Positions 44,511-52,361 of a DNA stretch of 64,000 bases are shown here, in pieces. The stretch comes from WTJD01 sp964225175 (GTDB lineage: Bacteria > Pseudomonadota > Gammaproteobacteria > Xanthomonadales > SZUA-36): assembly GCA_964225175.1 (NCBI GenBank), contig CAXQNK010000132.1:47663-111662 (forward strand). Reading direction: 5' to 3'. Each line of letters begins with the position of its first letter. Within the stretch, counting starts at the first letter, position 1. Below the pieces are notes generated by a model. That model saw only the letters and a list, made by a program, of their open reading frames with translations. It had not been told where the DNA came from and did not search any database. Both the position numbers and the translations under genes were made by a program.

Positions 44511-45440
44511 TTGAGCATCGACATTATCGTCTCCGAAGTCGGCCCGAGAGATGGGCTGCAAAGCATTGACCAGGTCATGCCGACGGCGGCAAAAAAACAG
44601 TGGATACAGTCCCAATTCGAAGCGGGCACACGAGAAATCGAGGTGGGCTCTTTCGTGCCACCAAAGCTTTTACCCCAAATGGCGGACAGCGCCGAGATCA
44701 CGGCATTCGCCTGTTCCATCGAGGGGCTGGATGTTGCCGTTTTGGTCCCGAATCGAAAAGGGCTGGAGAATGCCCTGGCGGCCGGTCCACCCGACAAGAT
44801 TTCAATCCCCTTGTCGATGAGCGAAAGTCACTCGATTCGCAATGTACGAAAAACGCATGCCCAGATGCTTGAGGAAATTGCCCGTTGCCTTGAGCTGTTG
44901 CAGACATTCGCCCCGGAAAATCGACCGCATTTCGAAGTCGGGCTGGCCACCGCATTTGGTTGCACGATAGAAGGCCGGGTACCTGAGGATCGGGTGATCC
45001 GGATGGCAGAAAAGCTCGCGGAAATGGGGGTCGATGAGGTGGGATTGTCTGACACCACCGGGTACGGAAACCCTGTACAACTCAAGCGATTGGCAAAGGG
45101 AATCTGGTCAGCAATTGGCCGAGAGCGCCTCAATGGCGTTCACCTGCACAACACGCGCGGACAAGGCCTCGCCAATGCAGTGACCGCGGTGGAACTCGGC
45201 TTCACCACCATCGACAGCTCCCTGGGCGGTATCGGCGGCTGCCCCTACGCTCCGGGTGCCAGTGGCAACATCGTGACCGAGGACCTGGTGTTCCTGCTTG
45301 AAGCCATGGGTCTCAGAACAGGTATCGACCTTGAGAAACTGCTCGAAGTACGCCAGCAGGTCCAGGACGCCCTGCCCGAAACCCCGCTGTATGGTTTTAT
45401 TCCGGATGCGGGACTGCCCCGTACAGATCCGGCGCGCTGA
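44511..45440 (+). CDS. HMG-CoA lyase-like (DRE-TIM family) carbon-carbon lyase
   Basis: 309 residues from TTG 44511 (AAGGA at about 11 bases). DRE-TIM signature SEVGPRDGLQSI (about 8-19), KEIEVGSFVPPKLLPQMAD-like REIEVGSFVPPKLLPQMA (about 42-59), GLSDTTGYGNP (about 176) and the HMG-CoA-lyase loop GIGGCPYAPGASGNIVTEDLVFLLE (about 242-266, with the active-site Cys). It would cleave a 3-hydroxy-3-methylglutaryl-CoA or citramalyl-CoA-type thioester into acetyl-CoA plus a keto acid. The pairing with CaiB copies and LeuCD supports a hydrate-activate-cleave sequence. No transport or biosynthetic genes follow; the next gene is convergent. Confidence 0.9.
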   Translation: MSIDIIVSEVGPRDGLQSIDQVMPTAAKKQWIQSQFEAGTREIEVGSFVPPKLLPQMADSAEITAFACSIEGLDVAVLVPNRKGLENALAAGPPDKISIPLSMSESHSIRNVRKTHAQMLEEIARCLELLQTFAPENRPHFEVGLATAFGCTIEGRVPEDRVIRMAEKLAEMGVDEVGLSDTTGYGNPVQLKRLAKGIWSAIGRERLNGVHLHNTRGQGLANAVTAVELGFTTIDSSLGGIGGCPYAPGASGNIVTEDLVFLLEAMGLRTGIDLEKLLEVRQQVQDALPETPLYGFIPDAGLPRTDPAR

Positions 45441-45446
45441 AGCTCA

Positions 45447-45482
45447 AAGTGCGGTGCATGCACTTCCCGGTGATGACACCGG
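45447..45482. terminator. two tandem hairpins between convergent genes
   Basis: Stem-loop 1: AAGTGC at 45447-45452 pairs with GCACTT at 45460-45465. Stem-loop 2: CCGGTG at 45467-45472 pairs with CACCGG at 45477-45482 with a 4-base loop. Neither has a T-run. They lie in the 57-bp gap between two convergent genes and may act as weak or rho-assisted terminators. Confidence 0.3.
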
Positions 45483-45497
45483 CAAGGCGGGCGCTCA

Positions 45498-47885
45498 TTA
45501 TTCGCCGTAGGGTATCCAGATATTTTTCACCTCGACCGCCCTGCGGATAAAGTCCGTGGCCGCGCCCTGCTCCGGGTCTTCCCAGTCGTGGAACCGACCG
45601 TAGTTCACCCAGGTGCGCTTCATGGTCGCAGCTGCCTCGAACTCAACCTCCCGGCTGCCCTCGACGGTGCCCCAGTACCAAAGCCCCTCGATGTCATAAT
45701 GCCTGGCCAGTTCGCCGCTCAAAGCTTCTCGCTCACCGATGACAAAATTGATGACCCCTCCTGGCACGTCGGAAGTGTCCAGGACCTGGTAAAGATCCGC
45801 AGCCAGCAATGCATAGTGCAATGAAGGCACGACGACGACGCGATTACCCATGGCCAACGCGGGCATCATGGTTGAAATCAGGCCAAGTAACCCGGCCTCC
45901 TCAGGCGCGACAATACCGATGACACCCAGGGGTTCACGCATGGCCATCGTCACGTTTCGGAATGGTGTCGCATGCACCCGACCATCATACTTATCCGCCA
46001 TCGCGGCCCAGGTGAAAATGCGATCGATACACAGGGCAAATTCCTTCCTGGCGACACGCGCGCTGCGCCCGGACAAGGCCTGGATCCGGGCCACGAACTC
46101 ATCGCTTCGGGGCTGCAGGTTCTCCGCAAGGTAATACAGCACCTGCGCCCTGTGATGCGCCGTCGCAGTCGTCCACGCCGTGGCCGAGCGCGCGGCGCTG
46201 ACCGCATCGCGGATGTCTTTCCGCGAACCTGCAGGAATTTCAGAAACGACACGGCCCCTGGCATCCCTCGACAGCAGGCTGTAACCCCGATCAGGGCGGA
46301 CTTGCCGGCCACCGATGTACAGCTTGGCGGTTCGGTCAATCTCCCCGGAAGAACCCGAATGCTGAGCTTTGGGCTCTGCATCGGGCAAAGGCGTCTTCGC
46401 CTTGCTCAACAGGCGGGACTCCCAGGCCGGCTTCACGTACTCGTACAGCCCCTCCTTGCCTCCCTCACGACCAAACCCGGATTCCCGGTAACCTCCAAAC
46501 CCCGCAGCCGCATCAAAATGATTGGTGCAATTGATCCAGACCGACCCCGCTTTCAGCTTGGGCGCCACATCAAGAGCGAGATTGATGTTTTCTGTCCAGA
46601 CACTGGCAGCCAGGCCGTAACGTGAATTATTTGCCAGCGCCACCGCCTCGGCCGGCGTTCTGAAGGTCATGGACACCAGCACGGGGCCAAATATTTCCTC
46701 CTGCGCAAGCGTTGCAGAGGGATGAACTTCGGTCAGCAGCGTGGGTGGATAGAAGCATCCTTCCGCAGGCATTTCGCAGGCGGCCTGCCAGAGTTGCCCA
46801 CCCTCGGAAACCCCCAGTTCCACCAGTTCGGTAATGCGCTGCAATTGCACTTCATCGACGATCGCACCGATATCGATGCCCTTGTCGAGAGAATCACCCA
46901 CCAGCAATTTGTCCATTCGCTCACGAATTTTTTCATGTAAAAGTTCCGCGATCGACTCCTGGACCAGCAACCGTGAACCGGCACAGCAGACCTGGCCCTG
47001 GTTGAACCAGATCGCATCCACAAGCCCTTCAATCGAGCTGTCAAGGTCGGCGTCTTCAAATACCATGAACGGGGATTTGCCACCCAGTTCCAGGGTGAGT
47101 TTCTTGCCTGTCCCGGCGGTGACCTGGCGTAAATGACGGCCCACTTCCGTGGATCCCGTAAAGGCAATCTTGTCCACCCCGGGATGTTCCGCGAGAGCCG
47201 CGCCCGGTGCTGCTCCGCCAAGAACGAGGTTAAAGACACCGTCAGGCAGGCCAACCTCGTCACAAATCTGCGCCAGCAATACTGCGGTGGCCGGAGTAAA
47301 CTCTGCCGGCTTGAGAATGACCGTATTGCCCATCGCCAAAGCCGGTGCGATCTTCCAAGCCGCCATGAGCAGGGGAAAGTTCCACGGAATGATCTGGCCG
47401 ACCACTCCAAGGGGCTGGTATCCGGGAAGCTCACGCTCCATGACCTGCGCCCACCCTGCATGGTGGTAGAAGTGCCTGGCGACGAGCGGAATATCAATAT
47501 CCCGGGACTCTCTGATTGGTTTACCGTTGTCCAGGCTTTCCAGGACGGCAAACAGGCGACTGTGTTTTTGCAGCTGACGGGCAATTGCATACAGGTAGCG
47601 CGCCCGCTCATGGCCTGAGGTTTTTGCCCAGGCAGCCTGTGCCTCGCGGGCCGCGGCAATCGCACGGTCTGCGTCCCGAGCGTCTCCTTCCGCAACTTCT
47701 GCCAGCCTTACACCTCGCGCCGGGCTTCGGGTTTCAAACCACTCGCCACTGGCCGGGTCAGACCATTGTCCGCCAATGTAGTGGCGCAGCTTGCCCGCCC
47801 TGGCCTCAAGCCACGCCTCGGCAAAGTCCGTCGCCTCGGGCGCTGGACCATAATCCATGGTGTCAAATATTTCCCTGATGCTCAT
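45498..47885 (-). CDS. ALDH16-type two-domain aldehyde dehydrogenase
   Basis: 795 residues with two ALDH domains. Domain 1 (about 20-500) is catalytic: VVGQIIPWNFPLLMAAWKIAPALAMGNTVILKPAEFTP, the Glu motif LELGGKSPFMVFED (about 268) and Cys in FNQGQVCCAGSRLLVQ (about 303). Domain 2 (about 515-795) repeats the fold (IDRTAKLYIGGRQVRPD, then GVIGIVAPEEAGLLGLISTMMPALAMGNRVVVVPS) but I find no Cys or Glu active-site motif in it. Human ALDH16A1 and its bacterial relatives share this architecture. It oxidises an aldehyde; the partner deoC upstream suggests acetaldehyde or a related short aldehyde. It lies 4 bp after deoC. Confidence 0.9.
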   Translation of the reverse strand: MSIREIFDTMDYGPAPEATDFAEAWLEARAGKLRHYIGGQWSDPASGEWFETRSPARGVRLAEVAEGDARDADRAIAAAREAQAAWAKTSGHERARYLYAIARQLQKHSRLFAVLESLDNGKPIRESRDIDIPLVARHFYHHAGWAQVMERELPGYQPLGVVGQIIPWNFPLLMAAWKIAPALAMGNTVILKPAEFTPATAVLLAQICDEVGLPDGVFNLVLGGAAPGAALAEHPGVDKIAFTGSTEVGRHLRQVTAGTGKKLTLELGGKSPFMVFEDADLDSSIEGLVDAIWFNQGQVCCAGSRLLVQESIAELLHEKIRERMDKLLVGDSLDKGIDIGAIVDEVQLQRITELVELGVSEGGQLWQAACEMPAEGCFYPPTLLTEVHPSATLAQEEIFGPVLVSMTFRTPAEAVALANNSRYGLAASVWTENINLALDVAPKLKAGSVWINCTNHFDAAAGFGGYRESGFGREGGKEGLYEYVKPAWESRLLSKAKTPLPDAEPKAQHSGSSGEIDRTAKLYIGGRQVRPDRGYSLLSRDARGRVVSEIPAGSRKDIRDAVSAARSATAWTTATAHHRAQVLYYLAENLQPRSDEFVARIQALSGRSARVARKEFALCIDRIFTWAAMADKYDGRVHATPFRNVTMAMREPLGVIGIVAPEEAGLLGLISTMMPALAMGNRVVVVPSLHYALLAADLYQVLDTSDVPGGVINFVIGEREALSGELARHYDIEGLWYWGTVEGSREVEFEAAATMKRTWVNYGRFHDWEDPEQGAATDFIRRAVEVKNIWIPYGE

Positions 47886-47889
47886 GACC

Positions 47890-48888
47890 CTAACCTGCCG
47901 GGTGCCGGAATGATGCGGAGTAACTGCCTGTCAGGCGATGTTCCAATTGCCGTTCGATATCACCAAGAAGGCTGCTGGCACCAAAACGGAAAAGATGCGG
48001 ATTCAGCCAGGCATGGCCGAGTTCCTCTTTCATGAGAATGAGGTATGCCAGGGCGTCTTTCGCAGTGCTGATGCCACCCGCGGGTTTATACCCTACCTTG
48101 TATCCCGTCAGTCGGTGATAATCGCGAATGGCCCGAGCCATGACGAGGCTGAAGGGCAAAGTGGCATTGACCGCCTCCTTGCCCGTGCTGGTCTTGATGA
48201 AGTCGGCGCCAGCCATCATGCACACCCAGCTTGCCCTTGCGACGTTGGCCAGGGTGCCCAGTTCGCCCGTGGCCAGGATCGTTTTGATGTGCGCCTTGCC
48301 ACAGGCTTCGCGATATGCACGGACTTCTTCGTAAATACCGGCCCAGTCACCCGTCAGTACCTTGCCACGACTGATCACGATATCGATCTCCGTGGCGCCC
48401 GCCTTGACTGACTCACGTATCTGGGCAATCTTGAGATGCATGGGAATCTGGCCCGCGGGAAAGCCCGTGGACACCGCAGCCACGGGGATACGCCCATCGC
48501 CGATCGACTGGACCGCAGTAGCGATAAGATTGTGATACACGCACACTGCGCCCGTCGTCAAACGCAGATCTGCAACCCCGAGACCCTCCAGGATGTCGGA
48601 TCGAACCGGTTGTAAAGCCTTCTGACACAGTCTGCGCACTCGCCCCGGCGTGTCGTCTCCCGAGAGGGTGGTCAGATCCATGCAACTGATGGCCTTCAAA
48701 AGCCACGCCGTTTGGTAATCGTTTTTGATAGAGCGACGCTTGCCCATACTTGCCGCTCGCCGTTCCACGGCACTGCGATTGACCCGAACCCGTCCGACCC
48801 ATTCCGACGCCCAGTTCATCCCCGGATTACGGTCCAGACCCTGGTCCTGGACCGGGCCCTGCGGCTTCAATGAAAATACGTTGCTCAA
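47890..48888 (-). CDS. deoC: 2-deoxyribose-5-phosphate aldolase, eukaryote-like class
   Basis: 332 residues from a TTG at 48888; an ATG at 48819 (MNWASEWVG) is an equally good start, since the human enzyme aligns from about there. Motifs: WLLKAISCMDLTTLSGDD (about 62), VAAVSTGFPAGQI (about 135), GATEIDIVISRG (Lys/Asp region, about 160), LATGELGTL (about 194), DFIKTSTGKEAVNAT (Schiff-base Lys, about 222) and VGYKPAGGI (about 252). It converts deoxyribose 5-phosphate to glyceraldehyde 3-phosphate and acetaldehyde. It is more like animal DERA than E. coli DeoC in length and motif spacing. With ALDH16 it would convert the acetaldehyde onward. Confidence 0.9.
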   Translation of the reverse strand: MSNVFSLKPQGPVQDQGLDRNPGMNWASEWVGRVRVNRSAVERRAASMGKRRSIKNDYQTAWLLKAISCMDLTTLSGDDTPGRVRRLCQKALQPVRSDILEGLGVADLRLTTGAVCVYHNLIATAVQSIGDGRIPVAAVSTGFPAGQIPMHLKIAQIRESVKAGATEIDIVISRGKVLTGDWAGIYEEVRAYREACGKAHIKTILATGELGTLANVARASWVCMMAGADFIKTSTGKEAVNATLPFSLVMARAIRDYHRLTGYKVGYKPAGGISTAKDALAYLILMKEELGHAWLNPHLFRFGASSLLGDIERQLEHRLTGSYSASFRHPAG

Positions 48889-49073
48889 CGGTCGCTACCC
48901 CGGTTTTTTTCAAGCGCTTCAGTATAGTGCGCCTGCTGGTTTGGTGCACCCGTAAGCACGGGTGCGTCATGCGGTTCATGAACCCGGGATCTATTTATGG
49001 CAGACTGAGCGACCCAAATATCAGGAGGGCGAAAGCGCGCCCTCGCCAGCCCCCGTGTCTTTTAGGAGAACTC

Positions 49074-52000
49074 ATGTTCCGTTTATCCTTTATCACATTG
49101 TTTTTTATAGGCTTTATTTCACTCTCTCATGCCAATGAAGATGATGCGGGCGATCAACCCGGCCTGAACGAGGCGACCCTGAATGGATTGAAATGGCGCG
49201 GAATCGGACCGGCCATGACCGCAGGGCGCATTGCTGACATTGCTATGCATCCCGAGGACCGCAACACCTGGTTTGTTGCTGTGGGCAGCGGCGGGGTGTG
49301 GAAAACCAGCAACCGGGGCATCACCTGGAATTCAATATTTGACGGTCAGGGCGCCTACTCCATCGGCTGTATCACCGTCGATCCCAGTGACCCGAATACG
49401 ATCTGGGTGGGCACCGGGGAAAATGTCAGCGGCCGCCACGTGGGCTACGGTGACGGCGTGTACAAGAGCACGGATGGGGGGGCGAGCTGGAACAACATGG
49501 GACTGCAAGACTCCGAGCACATCGGCATGATCCGCGTCGACCCCCGCGACTCGAGCGTGGTCTACGTGGCAGCCCAGGGACCGCTCTGGTCAGCGGGTGG
49601 TGAACGGGGCCTGTACAAAAGCACGGATGGGGGGGCAAATTGGTCTTTGATTCTCGCCGGCGAGAATGAGTATACCGGTGTGAACGAGGTCCACTTTGAC
49701 CCACGCAATCCTGATGTGCTCTACGCCTCGACGCATCAGCGCATGCGCAACGTCGCTGCCCTGATTGACGGCGGCCCCGGCTCTGGAATTCATAAATCTG
49801 AAGACGGCGGCGCCAGCTGGAAAGAGCTGACACGCGGCGTCCCCGGTGAGGACAAAGGCAAAATCGGCCTGGCCATTTCGCCGGTCGATCCGGACGTGAT
49901 TTATGCCACCATCGAGCTGGCCCAGCGCACGGGTGGCATGTGGCGCTCAAGCGATGGCGGCGCGAACTGGACCAAGCAAAGCGGGGAGTTCTACTCCGGC
50001 ACCGGACCCCATTACTACCAGGAGCTGTTCGCAAGCCCTCACGACGTGGACACCGTATACCAGGTGGCGCCCGGACTGCACCGGTCCACGGATGGCGGCA
50101 AAACCATGACCCAGGTCCGCAATCGCCACGTACATGGGGACTATCACGCGGTCGTCTTCGATCCCGACGATCCGCGCTACCTGATGGTGGGCACCGACGG
50201 CGGGCTGTACGAAAGTTTCGACGGGCTGGAGAATTGGCGTTTTTTCGCAAACATGCCGATCACACAGTTCTACAAGGTGGCCGTAGATTATGACGAGCCG
50301 TTCTACAACATTTATGGCGGCACCCAGGATAACAACACTCAAGGCGGACCTTCACGCACCGACAACGTGCACGGCATTCGCAACAGTGACTGGTTCATCA
50401 CGGTATTTGCCGACGGACACCAACCGGCGGTAGACCCGGGCAACCCCGACATCGTCTATTCAGAATGGCAGGAGGGCAACCTGGTGCGTTTCGATCGAAC
50501 CACGGGTGAGATCGTCTACATTCAGCCTCAACCCGCCGAGGATGAACCCAGCGAACGGTTCAATTGGGATGCGCCCATCGTCATCAGCCCACATGACAAT
50601 GCACGACTGTATTTTGCGAGCCAGCGGGTATGGCGCAGTGATGACCGGGGCGACAGCTGGCGACCGGTCAGTGGAGACCTGACGCATGCCCGGGATCGCC
50701 TCGCGCTGCCCATGATGGGCCGCGTGTGGAGCTATGACTCGGCCTGGGATCTCTGGGCCATGTCCAAATACGGAACCATTTCTTCGCTGTCCGAATCTCC
50801 GGTGGTGGAGGGCTTGCTGTATGCGGGGACTGATGACGGCCGGATTCAGGTCAGTGAGGACGGCGGGGAAAACTGGCGCGCGACGGATCGATTGCCGGGC
50901 GTTCCCGAAAACTTTTTCGTCAACGACATCAAAGCCGACCTGCATGACCCCGATACCGTGTACGTGGTGGTGGATGACCACAAATCGGGTGATTTCGCCC
51001 CTTACGTACTTAAAAGCACCAACCGCGGCCGCAGCTGGAAGAGCATCAGCAGCAACTTGCCCGACCGCCACATCGTGTGGCGCCTCGTGCAGGATCATGT
51101 CCGGCCCGAGTTGTTGTTTGTCGGCACGGAATTCGGCGTTTTCTTCAGCATTGACGCTGGTGCCCAGTGGACTCGGCTTGCTGGCGATGCGCCCACAATT
51201 TCATTCCGCGACCTGGTCATTCAACAGCGGGAGAACGATCTCGTGGGTGCGACCTTCGGGCGCAGCTTCTTTGTCCTTGATGATTACTCACCGCTGCGAG
51301 AGCTGACTGCAGAAAGCCTCGCCAGTGAAAAAATGCTGTTCCCCGTGCGTGATGCGCTCTGGTACATACCGCGTATGCCCCTGGGTGAACAGCGCACGGG
51401 CAGCAAGTCATCACAAGGTGACGCCTATTACATTGCGCCGAATCCGCCTTTTGGGGCGGTCATTACCTATTACCTTCCCGAGGGTATCGAGACGCTCAAA
51501 GCACAGCGCCTGGAACGCGAAAAAACCGTAGCTGCGGAGGGTGGCGATACACCCTACCCCGGGTGGGAAGCATTGCGCACGGAAGAAAGGGAACCAGAGC
51601 CTGCGATCATTCTGACCATTCGGGACGCCGAGGGCGCCACGGTGAGGCAGTTGGAAGGCCCCGCAAAACCCGGATTTCACCGGATTGCCTGGGACCTTCG
51701 CTATCCCAACTCATCGCCGTGGCGGGAACGCCGATCTGATGACTGGCCCGAAGCAGGCGGCCCGCTGGCCGCGCCAGGGTCTTACACCGTCAGCCTGGCA
51801 ACACGAACGGGTGGTGAAATCCGTGCAACCGGGCTTGAACAGCCCATTGAGGTCAAGCTGATGCGCCAAAACGGCCTGGCGACCCGACCCGCACTGGCCG
51901 TAGTCGAATTCGGATTGCGCTTCGACGAGGTGACCCGGCAGGTCCAGGGTACTGTCGCCGCGGTGGACAGCGCGCTGGAAGAACTCGGCGCCGTGCGGCA

Positions 52001-52358
52001 AACCTTGCCGCGCTCAGCTGCAGAGCCTGCCTTGCTCACCGAAGTCATGAACCTGGAACGCGAATTGCAGGACATCAAACTGAACGTCAGCGGGGACCGC
52101 ATGCTGGAAATGGCGGGTGCGCAGGGCCCCGTCTCCATATCGGCACGCCTGGGAGTAGTGAGCATGGGCACCTCGTTTTCAAGCTATGGACCCACACCAA
52201 TGCATGAAGACAGTCTGCGCATCGCCGAACAGCAATTTGCGAACATCCTCAAGCGTCTCGACCCGATATTCGAAGTCCAGCTGCCAGCCTTGCGGCAACG
52301 ACTCGATGCTGCCAGGGTGCCATGGACACCCGGCCGGGATCTGTCAGCAGGGGACTAG
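49074..52358 (+). CDS. secreted sortilin/VPS10-like beta-propeller protein with BNR repeats
   Basis: 1094 residues from ATG 49074, preceded by AGGAGAA at about 7 bases; the longer in-frame extension back to 48870 has no signal sequence and is rejected. Signal peptide FRLSFITLFFIGFISLSHA (about 2-20). The body carries many Asp-box/BNR strands of the form S-x-D-G-G-x-x-W (KSTDGGASWNNM, KSTDGGANWSL, KSEDGGASWKEL, RSSDGGANWTK, RSTDGGKTMTQ, VSEDGGENWRA). Such proteins are secreted 10-bladed propellers related to VPS10 and exo-sialidases; most of the bacterial ones lack known activity. A four-stranded C-terminal domain starts at about 820. It precedes a TonB receptor, a common pairing for uptake of polymers or peptides. 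Confidence 0.87.
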   Translation: MFRLSFITLFFIGFISLSHANEDDAGDQPGLNEATLNGLKWRGIGPAMTAGRIADIAMHPEDRNTWFVAVGSGGVWKTSNRGITWNSIFDGQGAYSIGCITVDPSDPNTIWVGTGENVSGRHVGYGDGVYKSTDGGASWNNMGLQDSEHIGMIRVDPRDSSVVYVAAQGPLWSAGGERGLYKSTDGGANWSLILAGENEYTGVNEVHFDPRNPDVLYASTHQRMRNVAALIDGGPGSGIHKSEDGGASWKELTRGVPGEDKGKIGLAISPVDPDVIYATIELAQRTGGMWRSSDGGANWTKQSGEFYSGTGPHYYQELFASPHDVDTVYQVAPGLHRSTDGGKTMTQVRNRHVHGDYHAVVFDPDDPRYLMVGTDGGLYESFDGLENWRFFANMPITQFYKVAVDYDEPFYNIYGGTQDNNTQGGPSRTDNVHGIRNSDWFITVFADGHQPAVDPGNPDIVYSEWQEGNLVRFDRTTGEIVYIQPQPAEDEPSERFNWDAPIVISPHDNARLYFASQRVWRSDDRGDSWRPVSGDLTHARDRLALPMMGRVWSYDSAWDLWAMSKYGTISSLSESPVVEGLLYAGTDDGRIQVSEDGGENWRATDRLPGVPENFFVNDIKADLHDPDTVYVVVDDHKSGDFAPYVLKSTNRGRSWKSISSNLPDRHIVWRLVQDHVRPELLFVGTEFGVFFSIDAGAQWTRLAGDAPTISFRDLVIQQRENDLVGATFGRSFFVLDDYSPLRELTAESLASEKMLFPVRDALWYIPRMPLGEQRTGSKSSQGDAYYIAPNPPFGAVITYYLPEGIETLKAQRLEREKTVAAEGGDTPYPGWEALRTEEREPEPAIILTIRDAEGATVRQLEGPAKPGFHRIAWDLRYPNSSPWRERRSDDWPEAGGPLAAPGSYTVSLATRTGGEIRATGLEQPIEVKLMRQNGLATRPALAVVEFGLRFDEVTRQVQGTVAAVDSALEELGAVRQTLPRSAAEPALLTEVMNLERELQDIKLNVSGDRMLEMAGAQGPVSISARLGVVSMGTSFSSYGPTPMHEDSLRIAEQQFANILKRLDPIFEVQLPALRQRLDAARVPWTPGRDLSAGD

Positions 52359-52361
52359 AAT

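Noticed and set aside
48870..49073. 68-codon N-terminal extension of the VPS10-like protein
   Set aside because: The extension has no signal sequence and no family similarity; ATG 49074 has AGGAGAA and a clear signal peptide.
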